This document shows positions 53,492 through 62,483 of a stretch of 64,000 nucleotides of DNA, in pieces. Source of the stretch: Bacillota bacterium (lineage in GTDB: Bacteria; Bacillota_I; Bacilli_A; RF39; UBA660). The notes under the pieces are model-generated. The model saw only the letters and a list, made by a program, of their open reading frames with translations, was not told where the DNA came from and ran no database searches. The stretch is from assembly GCA_015059495.1 (NCBI GenBank), contig SVAI01000001.1:499246-563245 (forward strand), given 5' to 3'. The translations under genes were made by a program, and so were the position numbers. The stretch's first letter is position 1. Every line of letters starts with the position of its first letter.

Positions 53492-53617
53492 ATATCTTCA
53501 CTCTCTATTAATATAATAACATATTTTATATAAAAAATAATTAACTTTATACTATTTTAATGTCAAAATAATGTCTAAATTAATAAAATATATTAGATAC
53601 ATAAAGGAGGTATAAAT

Positions 53618-53785
53618 ATGTATTACTATGGAAACAATGGATATTATGGTAATTCATATAATCCATGTCAATCATATGTAGGATATACTAATGGTGGTAT
53701 AGGTGCTGCTATTTGGATTGTACTATTTATTTTACTTGTAATAATTATCGGTGCAGGATGGTTTACTAATAATCCTAATAGATAA
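53618..53785 (+). CDS. YjcZ-like small membrane protein, 55 aa
   Basis: A strong AAAGGAGG SD lies seven bases before the ATG. The protein is Tyr/Gly/Asn-rich for the first 28 residues ('MYYYGNNGYYGNSYNPC'), then 'GAAIWIVLFILLVIIIGAGWF', one membrane helix, and a short polar tail. The Gly/Tyr head and the 'VLFILLxIIxGA' helix match the YjcZ family of small sporulation-associated proteins of Bacillus. The only plus-strand gene in this stretch. No other sporulation gene is visible, so the role is open. Confidence 0.8.
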   Translation: MYYYGNNGYYGNSYNPCQSYVGYTNGGIGAAIWIVLFILLVIIIGAGWFTNNPNR

Positions 53786-53787
53786 TA

Positions 53788-53816
53788 AAAAGAGGTTTAA
53801 TTACCTCTTATTTTTA
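53788..53816 (+). terminator. Shared terminator between the YjcZ-like and zinc-ribbon genes
   Basis: AAGAGGT/ACCTCTT stem, TTAATT loop, with T-runs on both sides, serving both strands. Confidence 0.88.
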
Positions 53817-54136
53817 TTTAAAAAATGCATACCACTGACATTTTCACCCTTGCTTAATTCATTACCAATATTAGTTAAAGTTCTAACCTTTACCATATTA
53901 TCTTGACTAACTCTATAAGTAGTATCTACTAGAGATTGTTCTTGTATAAAAAAATTAACTACTTTTAAACTAATACCAAGATTTCTAGCAACTTCTAAAT
54001 TATTACTAGTTTTATTATCAGATAAATACTCTCTAATTCTATTAAAATATATTGTTCTACATTCATCACATAAATTAAATTTAGTATATCTAATTAACTT
54101 TTTACAACCAAGACAAACATCAACATTAAAGTCCAT
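53801..54136 (-). CDS. Zinc-ribbon/HTH protein, YvyF-like
   Basis: 111 residues from the ATG at 54136, with AGGTGAT upstream. An N-terminal 'CLGCKKL' and 'CDECR' (Cys8, 11, 23, 26) form a zinc ribbon, followed by 'NLEVARNLGISLKVVNFFIQEQSL', a MerR-like helix-turn-helix. This combination occurs in the YvyF group, next to flagellar genes in Bacillus; here there is no flagellar context. It could be a small transcriptional regulator. Its stop overlaps the shared terminator. Confidence 0.75.
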   Translation of the reverse strand: MDFNVDVCLGCKKLIRYTKFNLCDECRTIYFNRIREYLSDNKTSNNLEVARNLGISLKVVNFFIQEQSLVDTTYRVSQDNMVKVRTLTNIGNELSKGENVSGMHFLNKNKR

Positions 54137-54187
54137 AAAAATCACCTGTAACATATTCTATTATTAAACAATAATAAAAACAATCGA

Positions 54188-54216
54188 ACAAAAAAGTGTA
54201 ATACAATTATACTTTT
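54188..54216 (-). terminator. Terminator of GH5 protein A
   Basis: AAAAGTGTAAT/ATTATACTTTT stem with one wobble and a short loop; T on the minus strand. Confidence 0.85.
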
Positions 54217-54217
54217 A

Positions 54218-56713
54218 TTATTTAACTACAACATTAAAATAATCAAAATACTTATTTTCTATTGCATCCTTCATTTCACTATTTTTAACTACTATAGTTG
54301 CTTCTTTAGGAAACGTACCAAATAAATCAACTAAATCAAGGTCTTCTGCTAATAGATTGAATCCAGATATATCTAAATATTCTATATTAGTAGTCCTATA
54401 AAACATTAAATGAATATTTTTATATTCTTTAGGTTCCCATCCAGATATATCTAATCTTCTTAAACTAGTCATCTTAGCAAAAACACTGTTTAAATCACTA
54501 GTATTAGATACATCAAATCCACTTAAATCTAACTCTTCATAACTAGAACATCCAGCAAACATATTAGTTAATCCTTGAACTGGAGGATTCCATCCACTCA
54601 TATTAACACTAGTTAATTTTTCATCACCATTAAATGTAGCATACATATATCTAACTCTAGATACATCAAACTTACTTAAATCTAAAGAAGATAAATTCTT
54701 ATTACCATTAAACATATAAGATAAATTAATAGTCATGTTAGTTTCTACATTGTTAAAATCATAACTTTCAACATTAGTTAAACCACTAAACAAATACCTA
54801 CAACTAACAGGCAAATTAATTACCCCATTAGCACTAATAACTAAATCATACATACCTTCTCTAGTAGATGGTTCTAAATATCCTATTATAGAATTATCTT
54901 TAACTAATGACAAATCCCATTGAACTAAAATATTACTAGGTACATTAATTGTATTAGTAAACCTAACACTTACTATTTTATCTTTGTATTCATCACTTCG
55001 ATAATACTTACCTACAGCTTCATTATTTTCTTCCATTAAATGATGAGAAGAACTATAATCTCTTCTAAGTAATCTCTTATATAAGAAAGCACTTTCAGTT
55101 AAGATTGAATCAGGCATATTTTCATCAAATTGATGTTCTCTACCATCAATGAAATTATATGACCACCAGCCTCTCATTGTATTAAACATTAAATTACTTA
55201 AATTATATTTATCTAATACTTTAGCAAAAGCAAGTGCATGAGCTTCATCTATATAACTACCTCTTTGTGGTGGATTGCCTTGTACAGCACCCCATTCACT
55301 AACAAATACTGGAATATTATTATTAAGAGCTTGAATTATATAATCTATATTAGCATCTTCTACTCCAGGAGTATACATATGATATGTATACATTATATTA
55401 TCATATGATAATTCATCGTTTATTACTGCATCCACTCTCTTATCAAAATTAGGTGTACCAACTAAAATAAGTGCATTAGGTGAAATACTTCTAATAGCAG
55501 GAATAACAATATTCGCATGACCTTTTACATCATCCCATGTAGTATCTGCATTAGGTTCATTCCATATTTCATAAATAATATGTGGATCATTTTTATACTT
55601 AGTAGCTACTCTATTAAATACATTAATAGCTTGACTTGATAATCCATCTCTACCATTACCGGCAGGATTCCAATTTAAAATAATATACATATCATTATTG
55701 GAAGTTAAATCAATAAGTCTATATAACTCATCCATATATTCATTAAATGTATCGCTTGTTTCATCTCTATATGGTGTTTCTAAAAATACTCTATATACTT
55801 GAGTACCCCATTTCTTTAATGATTTAAAAAACTTATCAGTACTATAGTGTGCTTTACCTTCTTCTGATTTTAAATAAATACCACCATTAACACCAACTAA
55901 TCTGATCTCTCTATTATTTTGATCAATTAACTTAGAATTTTTAACACTTAATTGACCAGCATTAGAAACAAAATTACTAACCACTACTTCACAGTATTCA
56001 TTATCTACTACTTCAATATAATTACTTAAAGCATTCTTTCTATAACAATCATTATCTTTTTTAACAGCAACTTCTACTTTACCTTCTTTAGTTACTACTA
56101 CTTGATCATTATCGCCATATTCTACATTTAATTCATCTATTATATTTTTTCCTGTTCTTTTCGAACTATTAATAGCTTTATCTACTATATTATCAACATC
56201 TATCATATTTTTATTATATGTAGTAAAGGCTTTTTTACCTTTATAATAATTATATAATTTAGATACATCTCCTAAAGTTATATTTTCATTTCCTGTTATT
56301 CTTCCACTAGCTATTTTATCTTCACTTAATTCTTTTTTACCACGATAGATATTATATAAAGATGCTACATCGCCTAAAGATATCTCACCATCTAATGTTA
56401 AATCACCTAAAAGAATAATACTATAAGTACTATTATTAACAACTACCTTACAACCAGTACTTACATAATCTCCTAATTCTAATTCTTCATTATCTTTATT
56501 ATAAACTTTTATTTCATAAGTACTTTCTATATTAGCTAATAATTCTTCTAATCTATATTTATATGTAGTTGGTGTTGCATATATTGTATTATTATTAACT
56601 ACATATGTACTTGATGTTATATCATTATTTAACGCATAAGAAAACTTTACTATAACTGGTATAGCAATAAGATTTAATATAATTAATAATATAAATTTTG
56701 TACTCTTCTTCAT
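54218..56713 (-). CDS. Surface GH5 glycoside hydrolase A
   Basis: 831 residues. Signal peptide (1-27, 'FSYA'), Ig-like pre-domain, dockerin-like loop 1 'DLTLDGEISLGD' (104-115) and a degenerate second loop. The GH5 (cellulase-fold) catalytic domain covers about 255-555: 'VYRVFLE', 'YEIWNEPNAD' with acid/base Glu386, 'YHMYT', and 'VFVSEWGA' with nucleophile Glu473. The last about 190 residues are BspA/DUF285 repeats ('LSSLDLSKFDVSRVRYMYATFN'). Likely an extracellular endo-beta-glycanase. Its N-terminal module is a near copy of the next gene's. Confidence 0.9.
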   Translation of the reverse strand: MKKSTKFILLIILNLIAIPVIVKFSYALNNDITSSTYVVNNNTIYATPTTYKYRLEELLANIESTYEIKVYNKDNEELELGDYVSTGCKVVVNNSTYSIILLGDLTLDGEISLGDVASLYNIYRGKKELSEDKIASGRITGNENITLGDVSKLYNYYKGKKAFTTYNKNMIDVDNIVDKAINSSKRTGKNIIDELNVEYGDNDQVVVTKEGKVEVAVKKDNDCYRKNALSNYIEVVDNEYCEVVVSNFVSNAGQLSVKNSKLIDQNNREIRLVGVNGGIYLKSEEGKAHYSTDKFFKSLKKWGTQVYRVFLETPYRDETSDTFNEYMDELYRLIDLTSNNDMYIILNWNPAGNGRDGLSSQAINVFNRVATKYKNDPHIIYEIWNEPNADTTWDDVKGHANIVIPAIRSISPNALILVGTPNFDKRVDAVINDELSYDNIMYTYHMYTPGVEDANIDYIIQALNNNIPVFVSEWGAVQGNPPQRGSYIDEAHALAFAKVLDKYNLSNLMFNTMRGWWSYNFIDGREHQFDENMPDSILTESAFLYKRLLRRDYSSSHHLMEENNEAVGKYYRSDEYKDKIVSVRFTNTINVPSNILVQWDLSLVKDNSIIGYLEPSTREGMYDLVISANGVINLPVSCRYLFSGLTNVESYDFNNVETNMTINLSYMFNGNKNLSSLDLSKFDVSRVRYMYATFNGDEKLTSVNMSGWNPPVQGLTNMFAGCSSYEELDLSGFDVSNTSDLNSVFAKMTSLRRLDISGWEPKEYKNIHLMFYRTTNIEYLDISGFNLLAEDLDLVDLFGTFPKEATIVVKNSEMKDAIENKYFDYFNVVVK
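56024..56713 (-). repeat. Near-identical 690-base N-terminal module, copy A
   Basis: First about 230 codons of GH5 protein A, matching 58587-59276 almost base for base, with about a dozen amino-acid changes, clustered toward the 3' end. Confidence 0.9.
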
Positions 56714-56731
56714 ATACTTTCCTCTATTATA

Positions 56732-56740
56732 ATTTTAGCA
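56732..56740 (-). promoter_or_regulatory. Extended -10 of GH5 protein A
   Basis: TGCTAAAAT followed by TATAATAGAGGAAAGTATATGA, a leader shared with GH5 protein B and surface protein 4. A TTGTTT lies about 18 bases upstream of the -10. Confidence 0.6.
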
Positions 56741-56762
56741 CAATCAATAATATTTAAACAAC

Positions 56763-56790
56763 AAAAAAATAAGCACATAAATGCTTATTT
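56763..56790 (-). terminator. Terminator of GH5 protein B
   Basis: AAATAAGCA/TGCTTATTT stem with a CATAAA loop and T-run; ends in the last codons. Confidence 0.88.
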
Positions 56791-59276
56791 TATTTAATAT
56801 TTAATGATGGATATGCATTTTGCATATTAGTTTTAAACTCTACATTACCAGTTGTAATTTCGACGTTAGGATTAATACCACTAAATACATTATAATAATC
56901 ACAATCATTTCTAAATTGAGTAAATCCGCTTAAATTCAAATTATTAATAGATTTCATATTAGCAAATGTATTTCTTAAAGATGTAACAGTACCCACTTGC
57001 CAATTATTTAAATTCAAAGTTCTAAGCGATGTATTATTATAAAAAGCACCAGCAAAATTATGAGCATTACTTACATCAAATCCACTTAAATCCAATTCTT
57101 CTAAACTACTACAATTATAAAATACATTAACAAAGTCATATAACTTAGGATGCCAGTTATTATAATTAATAGATTTTAAACTTGTACATCCACTAAACAT
57201 ATATCCTATATCAACTAAATCATCTGTATCAAATGAAGATAAATCAATTTCTTCTAAAGATTTATTATCCGAAAACATAAACGCAACAGTTAATACTGCA
57301 TCAGTTCTAACATTAGTAAAATCATAACTCTTTACATTTACTAAACCTTTAAATAAATATTTAGAATGCGATGGTAAATTAATTACCCTATCAGAACATA
57401 TTACTAAATCATACATATTAGCAGTTGTAGATGGTTTTAAATATCCTATTATTGTATTATCCTGTAAATACGATAAATCCCATGATACAACAGCATCATC
57501 AGGAACTATTTTTTCTGTTTTAAAACTTACAGATATAATCTTATCTTTCCATTCACTACTTCTATATTCACTACCATTATTAGCATCTAAATTAGTCTTC
57601 AACATATATGCAGTAGTATCATAATTTCCCCTTAATAACTTCTTAGCATATCTACCAGACTCTCTCATTATTTCATCAGGTAATTCTTCATCCCATTGAT
57701 GTTCTTTATATGCAACAAAATTATATGTCCACATTCCTGAATCCCAACTAAATAATGCATAACTAATATTATTTCTTTCTAGCATTTTAAAGAATGTATA
57801 TGCTTGAGCGTCATTAATATAACTACCAGTTGGAACACCACTTGATACACCTTGGCATTCAGTTTCAAATATAGGTAGCCCAGCATCAATTGCTTGTTGT
57901 AAATATCCAAAATGTTCAGGACTAAACTGATTCATATAAGTATGATGAGAATACATTATATTATCTATATTTAATGGACTAGCAACCACATAATCCAATC
58001 TTGAATCCCATTTAGGAGAACCAACTAAAACAACAGCATCAGGCGATGTTTGTCTAATAGCAGGAATAACATAATTAGCATACTCCTTAACATCTTCCCA
58101 AGATACATCATTAGGTTCATTCCATATTTCATATATTACATGTGGATCATTTGGATAAAATGATGAAATTTCTTCAAAAAAAGCTTTAGCATATTCTTTA
58201 TTAGCCAATCCTCCAGGTGACCAATTCAAAATAATATACATATCATTTTTTATCATATTATCCATAGCATCTTTTAAATCATTTATAAGTTTATTATGCT
58301 GTTCATCAGTCCAATTAATATATTTTTTATTCATAAATATTCTAAAGACATTACCACCCCAAGTATGAAGCGTATGAAGTGATTTATAAGTATACATCTT
58401 AGTACCTTGTTCTCTTATAGCTTCACTATTATTAGGAGGTTCACTATTAGATACACCAGTTAATCTAACCTCTTCATTATATTCATTTAACAACTTAGAC
58501 CCACTAACATGTAATCTTCCATTATTTGATGCAAACTTACTTACATCTGCTTCACAATAATAATCATCTACTACATCAATATAATTACTTAAAGCACTTT
58601 TTCTATAACAATAATTATCCTTTTTTATCGCAAGTTCCACATTACCTTCTCTAGTAACAACTACTTGATCATTATCACCATATTCTACATTTAATTCATC
58701 TATTATATTTTTTCCTGTTCTTTTCGAACTATTAATAGCTTTATCAACTAGATTATCAACATCTATCATATTTTTATTATATGTAGTAAATGCTTTTTTA
58801 CCTTTATAATAATTATATAATTTAGATACATCACCTAACGTTATATTTTCATTTCCTGTTATTCTTCCACTAGCTATTTTATCTTCACTTAATTCTTTTT
58901 TACCATGATAGATATTATATAAAGATGCTACATCACCTAAAGATATCTCGCCATCTAATGTTAAATCACCTAAAAGAATAATACTATAAGTACTATTATT
59001 AACAACTACCTTACAACCAGTACTTACATAATCTCCTAATTCTAATTCTTCATTATCTTTATTATAAACTTTTATTTCATAAGTACTTTCTATATTAGCT
59101 AATAATTCTTCTAATCTATATTTATATGTAGTTGGTGTTGCATATATTGTATTATTATTAACTGCATATGTACTTGATGTTATATCATTATTTAACGCAT
59201 AAGAAAACTTTACTATAACTGGTATAGCAACAAGATTTAATATAATTAATAATATATATTTTATACTCTTCTTCAT
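56790..59276 (-). CDS. Surface GH5 glycoside hydrolase B
   Basis: 828 residues, same layout as GH5 protein A. Residues 1-230 nearly identical, then a diverged GH5 domain: 'VFRIFMN', 'YEIWNEPNDV' with acid/base Glu387, 'SHHTYMNQ', and 'IFETECQGV' with nucleophile Glu473, where the Trp of the usual 'SEWG' is Cys474. BspA/DUF285 repeats from about 640 ('LEEIDLSSFDTDDLVDIGYMF'). An extracellular beta-glycanase with a different substrate preference from A is likely (inference). Confidence 0.88.
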   Translation of the reverse strand: MKKSIKYILLIILNLVAIPVIVKFSYALNNDITSSTYAVNNNTIYATPTTYKYRLEELLANIESTYEIKVYNKDNEELELGDYVSTGCKVVVNNSTYSIILLGDLTLDGEISLGDVASLYNIYHGKKELSEDKIASGRITGNENITLGDVSKLYNYYKGKKAFTTYNKNMIDVDNLVDKAINSSKRTGKNIIDELNVEYGDNDQVVVTREGNVELAIKKDNYCYRKSALSNYIDVVDDYYCEADVSKFASNNGRLHVSGSKLLNEYNEEVRLTGVSNSEPPNNSEAIREQGTKMYTYKSLHTLHTWGGNVFRIFMNKKYINWTDEQHNKLINDLKDAMDNMIKNDMYIILNWSPGGLANKEYAKAFFEEISSFYPNDPHVIYEIWNEPNDVSWEDVKEYANYVIPAIRQTSPDAVVLVGSPKWDSRLDYVVASPLNIDNIMYSHHTYMNQFSPEHFGYLQQAIDAGLPIFETECQGVSSGVPTGSYINDAQAYTFFKMLERNNISYALFSWDSGMWTYNFVAYKEHQWDEELPDEIMRESGRYAKKLLRGNYDTTAYMLKTNLDANNGSEYRSSEWKDKIISVSFKTEKIVPDDAVVSWDLSYLQDNTIIGYLKPSTTANMYDLVICSDRVINLPSHSKYLFKGLVNVKSYDFTNVRTDAVLTVAFMFSDNKSLEEIDLSSFDTDDLVDIGYMFSGCTSLKSINYNNWHPKLYDFVNVFYNCSSLEELDLSGFDVSNAHNFAGAFYNNTSLRTLNLNNWQVGTVTSLRNTFANMKSINNLNLSGFTQFRNDCDYYNVFSGINPNVEITTGNVEFKTNMQNAYPSLNIK
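58587..59276 (-). repeat. Near-identical 690-base N-terminal module, copy B
   Basis: Pairs with 56024-56713; the similarity continues through the start codon into the SD and -10. Confidence 0.9.
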
Positions 59277-59294
59277 ATACTTTCCTCTATTATA

Positions 59295-59303
59295 ATTTTA
59301 ACA
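59295..59303 (-). promoter_or_regulatory. Extended -10 of GH5 protein B
   Basis: TGTTAAAAT followed by the same TATAATAGAGGAAAGTATATGA leader as at 56732 and 62467. Confidence 0.6.
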
Positions 59304-59315
59304 TAAAAAATATAA

Positions 59316-59346
59316 AATAAAAAGAAGTAGACTACTCTACTTCTAT
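59316..59346 (-). terminator. Terminator of surface protein 4
   Basis: AGAAGTAGA/TCTACTTCT; the TAG stop lies in the four-base loop. Confidence 0.92.
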
Positions 59347-62300
59347 ATAAATATCACTCTTAATATTATTAATAGTATATGTATTACCATTTTTAACATA
59401 ATCCAATTCTCTAGATATAACAGGTCTTCTATTATTATATGCATCATAAGGATCTTTATCATTATTTGTAATATAAGAATAATAAACCTTAACATTCTTA
59501 TTTGTAGTGAAAGTAAATGATTCATTATATCCTATTTCACCATATATTTCGCTATCATTAGAACTAACATTAATTCTATAATTACTTATATCCTTATATT
59601 CTAACTTATTAGTACCAATTTTATTATTGATATTATTAACCCATTCACTAGTAGATGAATCACCATATACAACTATATTACTTGAAGAACTAGCAAATAC
59701 ATTATCATTTGCATTTGTATTTTCAATATGTGGTATTACTAATTCTTTTAAACTTTCATTTCTTCTAAAAGTATATGTATTAATAGCTTTAATAGAAGGT
59801 CCAAATACAATTCTATTTAATGAAGAACTAGAATTAAATGCATACGAACCAATACTATTTAAACTATCAGGTAATATAGCAACATATGATTTTAAATATG
59901 ATAAAGACATAATTCCAATAGAATTAACACCTTCATTAAGCACAAATATAGGATCTTTAATAAAAGCTAAACCATAAGTGCCTACACTTCTAATATTATT
60001 ACCCTTAAAAATAACCTTTGTTATATTAACTTTATTTTCACTAACACTATTAGGATCTAAGAAATAATTAGGAATAGCACTAACGTTTTCTCCAAATGTA
60101 AATTCAATACCATGAGTATTATTACCAATATTATAGAAAATATAATTATTACCGTCATTAGAATTTTCATTTAAAAAAGCAGCAACATTCTTACAATTAT
60201 AATTAATAGTTATTAAATTTGATAAATCATAAAAAGAATAATTACCTAACTTAGTGATATTTTCACCTATAACTAAATGTAATATTTTATCTTTATATTT
60301 ATACCACGGAACATCTAATTGACTATTAAAATCTTGAAGGTTTCCACTACCATCTAAAGTTAATGTTTTAGTAACTAAATCAAAATTCCAAGTAATATCA
60401 TCTATTCTTCCACTATCACTAGTATATTGGTAAGTATCATTACTTAAATCTACAAAAGTATTACCTGGATATAATTCAGATAAAACATCAGAATTATACA
60501 CAATTTCTTGACCTTCATCACTAAATATTGCAAATTTTAATTCTCCATCATCTACAGCATAAAACTCATTATTTACTAAATTAGGAAAATTATTTGGATT
60601 AGTATGTATTGCAAAAAACTTTAACTTAGAATCATAAAAAATATTATCTTTAAATGTAAAATCTCCAACAATATTTAAGTAACGATCTCTAGAAGAAACA
60701 CATCCATACTGAGATTTATTTGGTCTAGTTTCAACAATACCATATCCAGATCTTAACAATAGATTATTTTCTACAAGAAAATCCCTTACATATGATTCTT
60801 TAAACTTTTCACTATTACTACTTTTTATAGATACCCAATACTCAATAGCAGCTCCCATATAATCAAATACATTATTAGAAAAATTAGTTTTTTCTACATG
60901 AACTATAGCGTCTCCTTGATATTGAAAAGTAAAACCTGTGTCATATACTTGATAAGTATAATTATTTTCAATCACAAATCCATCTTCTACTTCATATCCG
61001 TTTTTAGAGTCAACTCCACCCCATACTTGAACAGCATTACCATATCTTACACCTTTATTGTCCATATACTTTTGAGTAGAACCGCCAATAAATGCAATTT
61101 CATTATTAGTTACAGTTAAATTAGCAACAGTATATGTACCAATAGCATGTGAACCAGCAAACATCAAAGCTAAATTATCTACAACTAAATTTGTATAACC
61201 ACCATTTGAAGTAGCATCTATAAAATTAGATGATAAAGAAAATTCTATTTGATCAAAACGTGTTGCAGGATTAGATGTAGAATATAAATATAATGCTTTA
61301 CCTCTAGGATAAGATCTAGATGGATGACCTGCATGATATACTTCTAAATCATTTTTAAGTATACTATCAATACTATCATCTATATTACTTTCATCATAAT
61401 CTTCATCAGTTAATATTTTTTGGGCATATTCAAAAGATCTATCATAATTTAACATTGTTTTAGAGCAATTATTATTACCCTCATTACAAAACATCCAAAC
61501 AGTTCCAACGTCTTGAGCAAATACCAAATCAGATCCATCTAGTGTATATTTCCAAATATTAGGTTTAACTTCAACCCATTCTCCTTCTTTAGCACCATCA
61601 TGAGTAGAACGATACAATTTTGGTTTGCCCTTTGATATATCACCATATGAACCTAAAGTAATATCATCATTAGTAACAACAATTCTACCTCTAAATGTAT
61701 CACCATCTCTAAAAAGAACCGTTGATCCACTAGCTATTTTCTTTTCAGCAAACAAACTATTAATCTTATCCATAGTTTTAAATGGAGTACTTTCAGATAA
61801 TCCATCATTATTATCATTACCTTCACTAGATACATAATAAATATTACCAGTTCTTTTGCTTATATCTGTATTAGGTGTAGATCTAATTGAACTAACTTTA
61901 TATACAGCTAATTTTTCAATATCTTCAACTGTTTTTGAAGCATTATTTTTAACATAATATGCTAAAGATGTTGAACCTCTATAGAAATTATATAATTTAG
62001 CAACGTCTCCTAATGCTAACTTAGATCCTCTAGTTACCTTTCCAGCTTCTAAATAATTATTATCTAAATTAGCTTTTCCTCTATAACTATTATATGTCTT
62101 CGCTACATCTCCAAGTGATACTTGTCCATCACCAGTTACATCACCTAAAACAATAATATTATAAGTTAAATTAGATGTTTTTAATGTATATCCAGTTCCA
62201 ACACTATCATTATTGTTAAATTTTCTATTATTTAAATCATATATTTCAATTCTTTTCAAACTATCAAATTTACTAACAAATTCTTCTACTTTTAATTCAT

Positions 62301-62448
62301 TTGTAGTAGGAACAGCAATAATAGTTCTATCTACTATTTCATATTCATTTGATTCAAGTATATCTTCATAAGCATAAGAAAATTTAGCTATTATTGATAT
62401 AGCTATTATCAAGAATAAAACTAACATAATTTTATACTTTCTCTTCAT
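59332..62448 (-). CDS. Surface protein 4: dockerin-like, beta-helix, BspA LRR
   Basis: 1038 residues, member of the 1030-1050-aa set despite lying with the GH5 genes. Signal peptide ending 'KFSYAYED', dockerin-like loop 1 'DVTGDGQVSLGD' and loop 2 'KVTRGSKLALGD'. Beta-helix start 'IYYVSSEGNDNNDGLSESTP', conserved 'CNEGNNNCSKTM', BspA LRR ('IGENITKLGNYSFYDL') and the common C-terminal domain ending 'IKSDIYIEVE'. First gene of the second triplet in transcription order. Confidence 0.83.
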   Translation of the reverse strand: MKRKYKIMLVLFLIIAISIIAKFSYAYEDILESNEYEIVDRTIIAVPTTNELKVEEFVSKFDSLKRIEIYDLNNRKFNNNDSVGTGYTLKTSNLTYNIIVLGDVTGDGQVSLGDVAKTYNSYRGKANLDNNYLEAGKVTRGSKLALGDVAKLYNFYRGSTSLAYYVKNNASKTVEDIEKLAVYKVSSIRSTPNTDISKRTGNIYYVSSEGNDNNDGLSESTPFKTMDKINSLFAEKKIASGSTVLFRDGDTFRGRIVVTNDDITLGSYGDISKGKPKLYRSTHDGAKEGEWVEVKPNIWKYTLDGSDLVFAQDVGTVWMFCNEGNNNCSKTMLNYDRSFEYAQKILTDEDYDESNIDDSIDSILKNDLEVYHAGHPSRSYPRGKALYLYSTSNPATRFDQIEFSLSSNFIDATSNGGYTNLVVDNLALMFAGSHAIGTYTVANLTVTNNEIAFIGGSTQKYMDNKGVRYGNAVQVWGGVDSKNGYEVEDGFVIENNYTYQVYDTGFTFQYQGDAIVHVEKTNFSNNVFDYMGAAIEYWVSIKSSNSEKFKESYVRDFLVENNLLLRSGYGIVETRPNKSQYGCVSSRDRYLNIVGDFTFKDNIFYDSKLKFFAIHTNPNNFPNLVNNEFYAVDDGELKFAIFSDEGQEIVYNSDVLSELYPGNTFVDLSNDTYQYTSDSGRIDDITWNFDLVTKTLTLDGSGNLQDFNSQLDVPWYKYKDKILHLVIGENITKLGNYSFYDLSNLITINYNCKNVAAFLNENSNDGNNYIFYNIGNNTHGIEFTFGENVSAIPNYFLDPNSVSENKVNITKVIFKGNNIRSVGTYGLAFIKDPIFVLNEGVNSIGIMSLSYLKSYVAILPDSLNSIGSYAFNSSSSLNRIVFGPSIKAINTYTFRRNESLKELVIPHIENTNANDNVFASSSSNIVVYGDSSTSEWVNNINNKIGTNKLEYKDISNYRINVSSNDSEIYGEIGYNESFTFTTNKNVKVYYSYITNNDKDPYDAYNNRRPVISRELDYVKNGNTYTINNIKSDIYIEVE

Positions 62449-62466
62449 ATACTTTCCTCTATTATA

Positions 62467-62475
62467 ATTTTATCA
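62467..62475 (-). promoter_or_regulatory. Extended -10 of surface protein 4
   Basis: TGATAAAAT followed by TATAATAGAGGAAAGTATATGA, the third copy of the shared leader. Confidence 0.6.
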
Positions 62476-62483
62476 TAACAAAA

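Noticed and set aside
36654..62448. A cellulosome
   Set aside because: No scaffoldin or cohesin in the window, and the second dockerin loop is degenerate; I only claim a dockerin-like module.
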